NCBI GenBank assembly: GCA_035507035.1
Contig: DATJOJ010000063.1
Location: forward strand, 124,001 to 188,000
Source of the DNA: DATJOJ01 sp035507035
Lineage (GTDB): Bacteria > Acidobacteriota > Terriglobia > Terriglobales > Acidobacteriaceae
Length of the DNA: 64,000 nt
Direction: 5' to 3'
This document shows, piece after piece, positions 1 to 8,665 of the stretch. The first letter of the stretch is position 1; every line of letters begins with the position of its first letter. The translations under genes and the position numbers were made by a program. The notes beneath the pieces are model-generated. The model saw nothing but the letters and a program-made list of their open reading frames with translations. It searched no databases and was not told where the DNA came from.

Positions 1-1
1 C

Positions 2-277
2 GGGGTCGATGGAATCATTGGCACGGCCGACGATGCGGCTTGCGGCCCGCAGACGTTGAATCTGCCTGGACCGGATGGAATTTACGGCACGGCTGACGAT
101 GTGCAGATGCCGTTGACCAACTATCAGCGTTCGATCGCCATCTCTCCGGCCCTCGATCAAAACGGCAACCCCATCACGACACTGGACACGGTCACAATCA
201 CGGTGCAATACACGAATCCGCAGTTGAAGACGGCGCAGAACTACATTCTCACGACTTACGTTTCGGAATACCGGTAA
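2..277 (+). CDS. C-terminal part of a type IV pilus minor pilin-like protein (truncated by the window edge)
   Basis: The frame is open to the left edge, so only the last 91 residues are present. They contain two copies of a G-(V/P)-D-G-I-x-GTADD motif (codons near 5-35 and 65-100), an Asp/Gly-rich loop often seen in acidobacterial secreted and pilin-like proteins, and then a beta-rich tail ending VSEYR. The prepilin N-terminus lies outside the window. The stop is 5 nt before the PilW-like gene, which implies an operon of minor pilins. The role as a minor pilin (PilV/GspI-like) is inferred from the neighbours, because the fragment has no diagnostic motif. Confidence 0.7.
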   Translation, partial: GVDGIIGTADDAACGPQTLNLPGPDGIYGTADDVQMPLTNYQRSIAISPALDQNGNPITTLDTVTITVQYTNPQLKTAQNYILTTYVSEYR

Positions 278-282
278 AAACT

Positions 283-1464
283 ATGCGACAGGCATCGACA
301 TTATCGCGACGCGGCTTCACCTTCATCGAGCTGATGGTCTCACTCGCCTTGGGTATGCTCGTGGTCGGCGCAGCAGTCAAGCTCTTTAGTCAGGGTGTGG
401 ACGCGACCTGGGTAGTTTCGCAGCGCGCAGAGATGCAGCAGGATTTGCGAGCCGTCGAGAACATGTTGGTAAAGGACATTAGTTTGGCGGGCGCAGGATT
501 GCCCGTCGGACAAGGGGTCACCCTGGCGTCGGGCACCGGCACGTCGCCCATCTACGGGTGCGACCAAGCGCTCAATTGCCCGCCGAATGGGGCGGTGAAC
601 TATCCTTGCGCCGGCGGTTGCGGTGCGGCCGGCCCGCCCACCCTCTACGGAGTTATGCCGGGCTACCAGCTTGGAATCATTCCAACCGGCAGCACAGTCA
701 CGACCGATTTGATCTCGGTTAGCTATAGCGACGTGGTGCTTGCGTTGAACTGCTATAACGTGGACCTCAACAGTGGCACCTTGGCCACATTCACGGTGCA
801 GAACCCGTTGGGTTCCTCTTGTGTTCTTCCCCCAGGGTTAAACGCGCCCCAGGCGGTCAACGATCCGGTTGTAGGTCTGACGCCCGGCGATCTGATTCTG
901 TTCCAGGGAACCAACGGAGTAGCCCCAAATACCAACACATTTTATGCGGTTGGAGAGGTGACACAGGTCGCCGGCGGCAACGGCACCTACACCGTGACTT
1001 TCGGCGCCAACGATCCGCTGCAGATGAATCAGCCCGGCGCAGCCAACGATCTGTCAGCCTATGCACCGCTGCCCCTGCCAAACACCCTGGTGGCCAACCG
1101 GATTTACGTGATCACCTACTACATGCAAGAGCTCCCCGACCCTCTGGGAGCGACGGGCATTCCAGAACTGATGCGCCAGGTAAGTGGCCACACGGCGGTA
1201 CCGGTGGCGGAAAACATTGTCAACATGCAGTACACGTATGACACCTACAACAGCACCGGGACGTTGCTGAACGACCAAGGCGATGGCGGAGAATCAGCGG
1301 GAATTTCTTTGAACTTGATTCGTCAGATCAACATGAAGCACCTGAGCATTCGTAGTCAGCAAAGTGGGGCGCGAAGCGCTTTGTACGCGACTGCCGGCTA
1401 TCAAGGTTACGACCTGGCAACGTCGATCAGCGCCCGCAACCTGAGCTACCAGAATCGGTATTAA
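283..1464 (+). CDS. pilW: PilW-like type IV pilus minor pilin
   Basis: A 393-residue prepilin. Residues 9-13 give the prepilin peptidase site RRG|FTFIE, with Glu5 of the mature protein present, followed by a hydrophobic helix (about 14-35). This is the class III leader of type IV pilins. After PilD-type cleavage and methylation it would join the initiating tip complex of the pilus. The remainder is a Cys-containing, Gly/Asn-rich extracellular domain with no family I can name. It starts 5 nt after the preceding pilin gene, so translation is probably coupled, and it precedes a PilX-like gene. That order matches minor pilin operons of the PilV-PilW-PilX type. The PilW assignment rests on the N-terminus and the order. 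Confidence 0.8.
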   Translation: MRQASTLSRRGFTFIELMVSLALGMLVVGAAVKLFSQGVDATWVVSQRAEMQQDLRAVENMLVKDISLAGAGLPVGQGVTLASGTGTSPIYGCDQALNCPPNGAVNYPCAGGCGAAGPPTLYGVMPGYQLGIIPTGSTVTTDLISVSYSDVVLALNCYNVDLNSGTLATFTVQNPLGSSCVLPPGLNAPQAVNDPVVGLTPGDLILFQGTNGVAPNTNTFYAVGEVTQVAGGNGTYTVTFGANDPLQMNQPGAANDLSAYAPLPLPNTLVANRIYVITYYMQELPDPLGATGIPELMRQVSGHTAVPVAENIVNMQYTYDTYNSTGTLLNDQGDGGESAGISLNLIRQINMKHLSIRSQQSGARSALYATAGYQGYDLATSISARNLSYQNRY

Positions 1465-1534
1465 CTCTCCCCGGTGTCTAGCAATCAGGTTCTGAAGGTA
1501 AGGAAAAGATTCGGAAGAAATGAGAGGTCACGCT

Positions 1535-4500
1535 ATGGAACGAGCCAACGCCACATCACGAGGTTTCACGCTGATTGCAACCCTGCTGTTGTTGCTGCTG
1601 ATGTCAGGGATTGCTATCGGCATGCTCATGATGGTCAGCACCGAAGGCAAAGTGGGCACGCAGGATGTGCAGAATAACAGCACCTTCCATGCCGCCGAAG
1701 GCGCGATTGAAAAAATGACTTCGGACTTGGCCAATGTATTCCAGAACATTCAATCGCCGACGGTTTCTGAGATCACTGGCCTGAGCGCGCTGGCTCCCTC
1801 GAACAGCACGGCCATGACTTATCCGCTTTACACGTTAACGCCGGCCACCGATAGCAACGGCAATCTCTTAACCTCGTATGGTCAGATCGCCACCGGTCCG
1901 TACGAAGGACTGTCGGCTGAGATCCTTCCCGTCACCTTGAACGCTACGGCGCAAGGCCCGCTGGGCGATGAAGTCAACATGTCGCGCACGGTGGAAGTAG
2001 CGCTGATCCCGGTGTTTCAGTTTGGTATCTTCTCGCAGAGCGATCTGAGTTTCTTTGCCGGCCCCAACCTTGACTTCCAAGGCCGCGTGCATACCAACGG
2101 CGATTTGTATCTCGCCGAGGGCACGGGTGGAACCGTAACTTTCCATGACCAGGTAAGCGCCTGGGGCAATGTGATTCGTTGGGAAATGGCGGATGGAAAT
2201 ACCACGGCAGGATTCAATCCCACGCACTTGGGCAACGTCGATATTTTAACGGCGGCGAGCGGCTGCGATGGAGCCCAGCCGCACTGCCGCAACATGGGCG
2301 CCGATACCAACAATGCAACTAACGAGGGCAGCATTGCAAACGGAGCCAATCCCACCACCTGGACGACCTCGGGGCAGAACACGAACTGGCAGACCATCTC
2401 GGTCGGCGACTACAACAGCTGGATCATTACGGGAAACTATGGCATAGCCGGTGCAGCCAATGGAGTGCCTGCGGGCGGAGGGCCGACAGGCGCGACCCAG
2501 ATCAACCTGCCATTTATCGGTGGAACAGGCGTCACCCAGACCGGTCCTCAGCCGTATGAGATTATCCGGCGGCCACCCGCCGGGGAGTCGCCGACTTCAC
2601 TGCTGGGGGCGGCGCGGCTCTATAACGAAGCGTCGATTCGTGTGATGCTGTCCGACTCGCCGGAAGAACTGCCTCACCCCGGATATGCAACCGGAGCGTC
2701 AGATCCGAATAATATTCGACTGGCCAACTTCAACGATGCCAACAACGGGGTCAATTACAGCGAAGGCGTGCCAACTTCTTGGAACGCCACTAGTCCCGGT
2801 CTTCAGGCTTTAACCGATGGCGGAAGCTATACGACGTACTTCGCGACTGCATCTACAGCGGTACCCGATCCGACGAACTGGTCGAGCTTAGACGGGGCAA
2901 ACACATTGCCGGCCGACTGGATGTTCTCGCCGTTGACCCCGCCGCCAGTGACGACGCTTTACGATCCCAATGCGCCAATCATGAACTCAACCGCGAACGG
3001 CGAAACGGTAGCGCCGCCCTGGCTCAATCTGTCGGTTTGCAGCAGCACCGTTGCAGTCACCGTTCCGCCTGGCGTTGCTCCGACGTGTCCGGCAGGGACT
3101 CAGCCGAACTACCCGTGGTACACGCCAACTCTTGCAGCCAATACTACAACCTGGAATCTCCTTGATGGTTATTTGCGGGTTGAGTATCAGGACAACAGCG
3201 GAAACTTTCATCCCGTCACCGCGGAATGGTTGGGGCTGGGATTTGCCCGGTATTTGACGCCTCCTATTACCCCAGGAAGCAATCCGGTCAATCCCAATGC
3301 CATCCTGCTTTTCCAGGAGCCGGCGGATCGAAATGACGACGGCAGCCTGGATCAGGTTGGAGCAGCTCCGTACACCACGAAAAGCCCGAGCGGCTGCACG
3401 AACACTAATCGACATCCCTGTACCTACACTCCCCATCCCGGAAAACCTCCCGAGGACACGACTGATACGAGCACCGGTGTGATCTATTACGGCGACAGTA
3501 AAGCGGCAACACAGAGCCCCACGCAAAACAACTGGTACCCGATTAACTTCTACGACGCGCGCGAAGGCGAAGTGCGCGACATTGTACAAGCGGCCGGAAG
3601 CTGCTCGCCGCAAGGGCTGATGAACGCGGTCGAGCTCGACGTGGGCAACCTGACGCGGTGGCTCAACGGCACAACCGGCAGCAACGGCACCAACGTCAAT
3701 TACAAGACTCAGAACGGCTACGTCCTCTACTTCTCCGATCGCCGCGGCATGCTGCCCAATCCAAACGGAACGTGGGTGGATCCGGCGAACACGCTTACGG
3801 GAGATTCGGGATTTGAAGATGCCATCAACACACCGAACCAGAACGGAGCTCCGAACGGCATATTGGAGCCGATTCCGGCGGGGAAAACGGAGTCTCCTGA
3901 GGACGTGAATAATAACGGCGTCCTAGACAACTTTGGCGCGCAGAACTTGGGACTTGGTTTGGGTTACATCCCTTGGAACCAGACCAACCCGCCAGCAGGC
4001 GGCTCGGCTTACACCCCCGCAGATCAGGTCACGAATTTGGTCAACGCTGCCGGAAACCCGCCCGACCCGTATTTGATTGGAAACCGAATCGCGACTTGCA
4101 CCGTGATGGGAAAACAGTGGGTCAGTGGAGCTCGGCACGTACTGAAGCTGGTGGATGGCTCGCTGGGCAATCTGCCAGTCCGTCCGGATAATAATCAGGG
4201 CGGCTTTACGGTGGGATCGGAGAACCCGGTCTACGTGTACGGCAACTACAACACCAGCGCGGCCGATCCGACCTGGGGTAATCCGAATGCGGCGGAACCG
4301 GCACATTCCGCAGCTGCTGTGATCGCCGACGCCGTGACTTTCTTGTCCAACGACTGGTCGGACTTGGTGAGCCTGCAGAACCCCAGCAATGCTGGCGGAC
4401 GACCCGCTAACGTGCAGACCTACTACCGCATGGCCGTCGCCAGCGGCAAGAACATCAACTTCCCAGTCAACGTCTGCTGCAACGCTTGGGCAATTGGCGA

Positions 4501-4804
4501 CTGGGGCACGGATGGAGGATTGCACAATTTCCTACGGCAGCTGCAATCCTGGGGCACAACCATGAACTACAAAGGATCGATGGTCAGTATGTATTACTCG
4601 ACGTACGCGACTGGTGTCGACAAGAACGGCGGCGGAACCGTTTACAGTCCGCCGACGCGAAACTATATTTTCGATCCGCTCTTCGTGCACCCGCAAGACT
4701 TGCCGCCTGGAACGCCGCTGTTCCGGGACATCGACAACCTGAGTTACCGGCAGAGCTTCACACCTTGCACCGTGAATGCCGGTACGGGAGTCTGTTCAAA
4801 CTAA
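1535..4804 (+). CDS. pilX: Very large PilX-like pilus assembly protein
   Basis: About 1089 residues. The N-terminus (SRGFTLIATLLLLLLMSG) resembles the PilX_N domain: one hydrophobic helix, a prepilin-like G|F site, and Ala where canonical pilins have Glu5. Typical PilX proteins have about 150-250 residues, so nearly 900 extra residues form a secreted Asn/Gly/Pro/Thr-rich domain with scattered Cys pairs, possibly a surface-exposed tip domain. I chose ATG 1535 because AGAGGT lies 6 nt upstream; ATG 1520, five codons earlier and preceded by GGAAG, is also possible. It is the last gene of the pilin operon and is followed by a terminator. The function of the large domain is unknown. Confidence 0.75.
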   Translation: MERANATSRGFTLIATLLLLLLMSGIAIGMLMMVSTEGKVGTQDVQNNSTFHAAEGAIEKMTSDLANVFQNIQSPTVSEITGLSALAPSNSTAMTYPLYTLTPATDSNGNLLTSYGQIATGPYEGLSAEILPVTLNATAQGPLGDEVNMSRTVEVALIPVFQFGIFSQSDLSFFAGPNLDFQGRVHTNGDLYLAEGTGGTVTFHDQVSAWGNVIRWEMADGNTTAGFNPTHLGNVDILTAASGCDGAQPHCRNMGADTNNATNEGSIANGANPTTWTTSGQNTNWQTISVGDYNSWIITGNYGIAGAANGVPAGGGPTGATQINLPFIGGTGVTQTGPQPYEIIRRPPAGESPTSLLGAARLYNEASIRVMLSDSPEELPHPGYATGASDPNNIRLANFNDANNGVNYSEGVPTSWNATSPGLQALTDGGSYTTYFATASTAVPDPTNWSSLDGANTLPADWMFSPLTPPPVTTLYDPNAPIMNSTANGETVAPPWLNLSVCSSTVAVTVPPGVAPTCPAGTQPNYPWYTPTLAANTTTWNLLDGYLRVEYQDNSGNFHPVTAEWLGLGFARYLTPPITPGSNPVNPNAILLFQEPADRNDDGSLDQVGAAPYTTKSPSGCTNTNRHPCTYTPHPGKPPEDTTDTSTGVIYYGDSKAATQSPTQNNWYPINFYDAREGEVRDIVQAAGSCSPQGLMNAVELDVGNLTRWLNGTTGSNGTNVNYKTQNGYVLYFSDRRGMLPNPNGTWVDPANTLTGDSGFEDAINTPNQNGAPNGILEPIPAGKTESPEDVNNNGVLDNFGAQNLGLGLGYIPWNQTNPPAGGSAYTPADQVTNLVNAAGNPPDPYLIGNRIATCTVMGKQWVSGARHVLKLVDGSLGNLPVRPDNNQGGFTVGSENPVYVYGNYNTSAADPTWGNPNAAEPAHSAAAVIADAVTFLSNDWSDLVSLQNPSNAGGRPANVQTYYRMAVASGKNINFPVNVCCNAWAIGDWGTDGGLHNFLRQLQSWGTTMNYKGSMVSMYYSTYATGVDKNGGGTVYSPPTRNYIFDPLFVHPQDLPPGTPLFRDIDNLSYRQSFTPCTVNAGTGVCSN

Positions 4805-4826
4805 CTGAGGAAACTTGGAATAAGCG

Positions 4827-4853
4827 ATGCGGGCCTTCGGGCCCGCATTTTTT
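4827..4853 (+). terminator. Rho-independent terminator of the pilin operon
   Basis: A perfect 8-bp stem ATGCGGGC/GCCCGCAT closes a CTTCGG (UUCG-type) loop and is followed by six T residues. It lies 23 nt after the pilX-like stop codon. Confidence 0.93.
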
Positions 4854-5053
4854 ATTGGTCGACTGGTTGGTCTGCAGGCTGCGCTTGCCGCCGCATTTTC
4901 AAGAGGTTCAATCAGTTAGGGAACGTTGCTTGTCCTCTTGGACCGACATGACCGGGAGTTTTTCATCTTGGTAACTTGGCTGGCCGGAAATGGCCGGAAT
5001 GTACCACCGAGACCTTCCCCAGCGGAGGGGAACATTGCAGACTGACCAGCATC

Positions 5054-6022
5054 ATGTCCCTCCCCCAAACAGCCGCCAGGCGCGGCTTTCGGACATTTCG
5101 GCGCGTCATCGCGTCGAGCGTTTTTATTCTCTTGGTATCGACCGGGCTGAATGCCGAGAATTCTCCTCTCACCTGCAATCCGCCGCAATTGCTGTTTGGT
5201 GATGTGCAGGTGGGTCACGAACGTAGCCTAACAGCCGTAATTACGAACCATGGGGCACAAAGCGTTACGCTTTTGCGGGGTGAGGAGACGGGTGCGGGAT
5301 TCTCTACGCACGGGATTTCTTTCCCACTCATCCTGCAACCCGGCGAGAGTTTTACGTTCAACGTAAGTTTTAAGCCCGAAGGAGTGGGGACGGTCGATGG
5401 GAACCTCAGCACCGGTATCGCGGACGATACTCTGCTTAACATCCCGTTGGCCGGCGCGGGGACGGAAGCAGGTCAGTTGGTCAGCTCTCCGCCCACTTTG
5501 GATTTTGGTAACGTTCGCGTGGGAGATAGTTCGCAGAGGTCTGGCAAACTTTCGGCAATTGGTCAGAGTGTGACCGTTTATTCGGCCCGCAGCAATAATG
5601 TCGAATTCAGCAGCCCAGGATTGTCGTTCCCCTTGACGATCGGAGCCGGAGAGAGCATTCCCTACCAGGTGACGTTCCGCCCGAAGAGCAAGGGCGTGGC
5701 TGCGGGAACGCTATCGTTTCGCAGCAACGCCACGGATTCGATTGACCCGCAGGTGCTGGAAGGAGACGGACTTCCCGAGGAAACCTATACCGTGAGCCTC
5801 TCCTGGCAAGGCAGCAAATCTCAGGTAGTGGGATATAACATCTACCGCGGCACGCAATCCGGCGGGCCGTATTCCATGATTAATGCGGGTCTGGATCCTA
5901 ATACGACATATCTGGATAACACCGCGATGGGCGGGCAAACCTACTATTACGTGACGACGGCGGTGAATTCCGAGGGGCAGGAAAGCTCCTACTCGAATCA
6001 AGCAGAGGCGCAAGTTCCGTGA
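5054..6022 (+). CDS. Secreted choice-of-anchor D protein with C-terminal fibronectin type III domain
   Basis: About 322 residues. An Arg-rich N-terminus and hydrophobic stretch (about 14-32) form a signal peptide. Two immunoglobulin-like ASH/choice-of-anchor D repeats follow, each with the signature LxFGxVxVG and ending in a GAG or GDG turn. The last 80 residues are an FN3-like module with VGYNIYRGTQSGGPY and TYYYVTTAVNSEGQESSYS. The last module is nearly identical in plan to that of the lipoprotein at 7235-8566, so the two are paralogues. ATG 5054 is preferred because it begins the signal peptide; a TTG at 4976 would put 26 extra residues in front of it. Probably an extracellular structural or adhesion protein. 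Confidence 0.8.
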   Translation: MSLPQTAARRGFRTFRRVIASSVFILLVSTGLNAENSPLTCNPPQLLFGDVQVGHERSLTAVITNHGAQSVTLLRGEETGAGFSTHGISFPLILQPGESFTFNVSFKPEGVGTVDGNLSTGIADDTLLNIPLAGAGTEAGQLVSSPPTLDFGNVRVGDSSQRSGKLSAIGQSVTVYSARSNNVEFSSPGLSFPLTIGAGESIPYQVTFRPKSKGVAAGTLSFRSNATDSIDPQVLEGDGLPEETYTVSLSWQGSKSQVVGYNIYRGTQSGGPYSMINAGLDPNTTYLDNTAMGGQTYYYVTTAVNSEGQESSYSNQAEAQVP

Positions 6023-6375
6023 GGTGTAAAGGCGGTTGGCTTCTTCTTTTATGCGGTTTACTATAATGCAATTAACTATTATGTAAATAACCGTTGGGCT
6101 CCCAAAATGGCTCTGGGAGCCAGATTTGAACATGCAGCGTCTTGCAATTGCTACGCAAGCTGTTCTACACTTCAGGGAAAGCAGCGCCCACCTCTGGTTC
6201 AAGTAGACGTTCGTTCCGCAGTAAGGGATCTCTCTGGCCAAGAAAAGTTGAATACCACTGTTCCGGCCAACGAACCAGCATGCTGGGAAAATGGCTCATC
6301 GCCTTTTGGCCGCGACAAATGGAAAAGTAATGTGTTCTAGAAAATATTCCGCGGTATCGGACAAAAGGGGGGGTA
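6023..6375. other. Intergenic stretch, possible promoter for the LuxR-type pair
   Basis: 353 bp with no convincing gene. It holds an AT-rich segment (about 6050-6095) with a perfect TATAAT at 6062-6067. I see no well-placed -35 element, because the nearest TTGGCT (6036-6041) is 20 bp away. Confidence 0.35.
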
Positions 6376-6744
6376 ATGCAAGAAGCGATCAGGCTTAGCC
6401 CGCGCGAACAACAAATCGTGGATTTACTGCTACAAGGCTGCGGCAACGAAGAAATTGCTTCCCAGCTGAAAATGCCCCGACGCACGATCAAAGCCTATTT
6501 TAATCGCCTATTTCAACGGTTCGGCATTCGGACCGGCATCAAGCGAGTGAAACTCGCCACCATGCTATATCGGAGACAACTATGGATGGATGGGAGCGCT
6601 ACGGAAACCGCACCCCAACCGAGCGCGAGCAACGGCTTATCGAGCTTGTTGCCCAAGGATACAAGAATCGCGAAGTGGCCGAAATCATGGGGACCACGGA
6701 ACACGTCGTCAAGAACTATCTCCGCGTCGTATACGACAAGTTAG
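6376..6744 (+). CDS. Small LuxR/FixJ-type HTH protein (first of an overlapping pair)
   Basis: 122 residues. Residues 6-66 form a LuxR-type four-helix DNA-binding domain (LSPREQQIVDLLLQG, then EEIASQLKMPRRTIKAYFNRL). No receiver or ligand domain is present. An SD run of seven G lies 2 nt before ATG 6376. The last 52 codons (from 6589 on) read through the next gene in another frame and give low-complexity Ser/Thr/Pro sequence, so the functional protein is probably just the HTH part and the stop has drifted downstream. GerE-like stand-alone HTH proteins bind DNA as dimers. Targets are unknown, but the flanking secreted ASH/FN3 genes are candidates. Confidence 0.72.
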   Translation: MQEAIRLSPREQQIVDLLLQGCGNEEIASQLKMPRRTIKAYFNRLFQRFGIRTGIKRVKLATMLYRRQLWMDGSATETAPQPSASNGLSSLLPKDTRIAKWPKSWGPRNTSSRTISASYTTS

Positions 6745-6842
6745 GCTTCGGCAACCGAGTGGAACTGGCTCTGTGGCATGAGGCCCGGCGTCACGAATCC
6801 ATCGCCTCGGCGGCCGCAAGAGACGCTAATAACAAACACTGA
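6582..6842 (+). CDS. Small LuxR-type HTH protein (second of an overlapping pair)
   Basis: 86 residues, nearly all LuxR-type HTH: PTEREQRLIELVAQGYKNRE, then VAEIMGTTEHVVKNYLRVVY and DKLGFGNRVELALW. The start has a good SD (GGAG, 6 nt upstream) and lies inside the preceding HTH gene, overlapping it by 163 nt in the -1 frame. The two HTH domains are homologous, so this is a tandem duplicate or a split double-HTH protein. A role in transcriptional regulation is established for the family; partner and targets are not visible. Confidence 0.75.
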   Translation: MDGWERYGNRTPTEREQRLIELVAQGYKNREVAEIMGTTEHVVKNYLRVVYDKLGFGNRVELALWHEARRHESIASAAARDANNKH

Positions 6843-7234
6843 CCGGCTGGTTCGCAGCAGCCGGGACTACGCATACCTAGCTCTATCGAAGCTATCGAGC
6901 GCGGAGTAGCCCGCATTCGCGATCCTGGCGCGGCCAGAATCCGCAAGGCATCTCCATCTGTGGGTTTGTCAGATGCGGAATGGTCTTCATGGCTCGCAAT
7001 AGCGCCTTGAAATCCGGCTGAGGGCTTTCAGACCCTAGGAGCCGCTCGAACCGAAAGGTTACTTTGGTGCAAGCAACCGCGGGCACGCGGGCGTCGATCC
7101 GCGTGCCAAATCAGGCTGACTGCCCTGCCTTCCTGGCCATCCCTCACTGATCTTCCGCGACCTATATAACCCCGGTACCGCGACGCACACTAATGTGGGA
7201 ATCATTTTCGGCTTCTTGCCGATGGGGAGAATAG
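6843..7234. other. Intergenic leader region with a strong hairpin
   Basis: 392 bp without a supported gene. The main structure is a perfect 9-bp hairpin, GGCACGCGG (7082-7090)/CCGCGTGCC (7099-7107), with an 8-nt loop and no T-run, so not a terminator. I compared the stretch by eye with common riboswitch consensus motifs and found no match. Confidence 0.4.
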
Positions 7235-8566
7235 GTGAACTTCCGAGCCTGCGCCGCCACTGTGAAAATGAAGAAAGCCCGAAAATGTTGGAGCTTACTG
7301 ACTCTCTTTCTGGCCTTGGCCGGGCTGGTCGGATGCCAGGGACTTAGCGCTGGAACTCCCGCCACTCAGCCACAACAGCCACAAAGCGGAACTTTGGGTT
7401 TGAGCGGATCGTCGTTGGGCTTCGGAAACGTGATGGTCGGCGCCGGAAAAACTCTGACGTTAAACGCACAGAATAGTGGCACGGCTGCATTGACCATTAG
7501 CGCGGCCAAATCGACGGCGTCGCAATTCGCGGTGAGCAAGCCGGCGTTTCCGCTCACCATTGCAGCCGGATCAAGCGCGACGCTGAGCGTGACTTTTACT
7601 CCCCAGGCGACTGGCAGCTCATCGGGCACCATTTCGATCTCCAGCAACGCTTCAGACTCCGCGGTCAATTTGCAGGTGAGTGGCGCCGGAACACCCGGCG
7701 GCACGTTAAGCGCGAATCCGACAGGGTTGAGTTTTGGAAATGTGCTGCCCGGTAACAAATCGACGCTGCAAGAAACCGTGACCAACACTGGAATCTCGGA
7801 CGCAACTCTCTCGCAGTATTCGGTTACCGGCTCAGGGTTTACGGTGAGTGGCCTGGCGCTCCCGATGACGCTTTCTGCTGGAGGAAGCGCAACGTTCAGT
7901 GTCAACTTTGCGCCGCAGGCCGCTGGGAGTGTCACCGGAAGCCTAACCATCTCTTCGGACGCATCCAATCCGAGCTTAGGCGTTAATCTGGCGGGCGCAG
8001 GCACGGCCCAGGGAACGCTCGCGGTTAGCCCAACCAGCCTGAACTTCGGCAATGTCGTGGTTAACAGCAGTTCCGGTTTGCAAGCCTCTTTGCAAGCCAC
8101 GGGCACAGCGGTGACGGTGCAGTCTGGAGTTTCGAGCAGCTCGGAGTTCACGCTAAGCGGAATCACACTACCGGCTACGGTTCAACCGGGGAGCCCTTTG
8201 GAATTCACAGTGACCTTCGCGCCACAAAGCTCAGGCCAAGCAAGCGGCACTCTAACGTTCACGAGTGATGCGTCCAATTCACCGACCGTGCTGTCACTGA
8301 GCGGGAACGGCACAGCTCCCACCCAGCACAGCGTACTTCTTCAGTGGAACGAGAATTCGCAAAACATCATCGGGTACAACGTTTACCGGGGAACGACGTC
8401 GGGTGGCCCCTACTCGAAGATCGATAGCCTCGATCCGAATATGTCGTACACCGATCAATCGGTTACGAATGGCGTCGAGTATTATTACGTTACGACCGCG
8501 GTGAATTCCGGCAACCAGGAAAGCTCGTATTCCAACGAGGCCCACGCACAGATCCCGAACAACTAA
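7235..8566 (+). CDS. Choice-of-anchor D lipoprotein with C-terminal FN3 domain
   Basis: 443 residues. It has an N-terminal hydrophobic segment with lipobox LVGC (residues 31-34), so it is probably a lipid-anchored surface protein. Three to four ASH-type repeats follow (each with L(S/N)FGNV near its start and a (G/S)xAGT turn at its end), then an FN3-like module (IIGYNVYRGTTSGGPYSKID). GTG 7235 is favoured by GGGGAGA six nt upstream; ATG 7268 would give a shorter signal peptide that still includes the lipobox. It is a paralogue of the protein at 5054-6022, with which it brackets the LuxR-type genes. A structural or adhesive role is inferred. Confidence 0.85.
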   Translation: MNFRACAATVKMKKARKCWSLLTLFLALAGLVGCQGLSAGTPATQPQQPQSGTLGLSGSSLGFGNVMVGAGKTLTLNAQNSGTAALTISAAKSTASQFAVSKPAFPLTIAAGSSATLSVTFTPQATGSSSGTISISSNASDSAVNLQVSGAGTPGGTLSANPTGLSFGNVLPGNKSTLQETVTNTGISDATLSQYSVTGSGFTVSGLALPMTLSAGGSATFSVNFAPQAAGSVTGSLTISSDASNPSLGVNLAGAGTAQGTLAVSPTSLNFGNVVVNSSSGLQASLQATGTAVTVQSGVSSSSEFTLSGITLPATVQPGSPLEFTVTFAPQSSGQASGTLTFTSDASNSPTVLSLSGNGTAPTQHSVLLQWNENSQNIIGYNVYRGTTSGGPYSKIDSLDPNMSYTDQSVTNGVEYYYVTTAVNSGNQESSYSNEAHAQIPNN

Positions 8567-8665
8567 ACTAACTGCCTTAAGCTGCAATTCGCTGCGCAAG
8601 CAGATTCGTGGAACTTCCGTTCGCCGATCCGCGTTTATTCGGCTAGGCTGTTACGCGGAGGAAGA

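Noticed and set aside
2987..3613. 208-codon minus-strand frame opposite the PilX-like gene
   Set aside because: Arg/Val-rich, no domain, and the plus-strand gene continues through it.
6107..6340. 77-codon plus-strand frame upstream of the HTH pair
   Set aside because: No SD, no similarity, composition like noncoding DNA.
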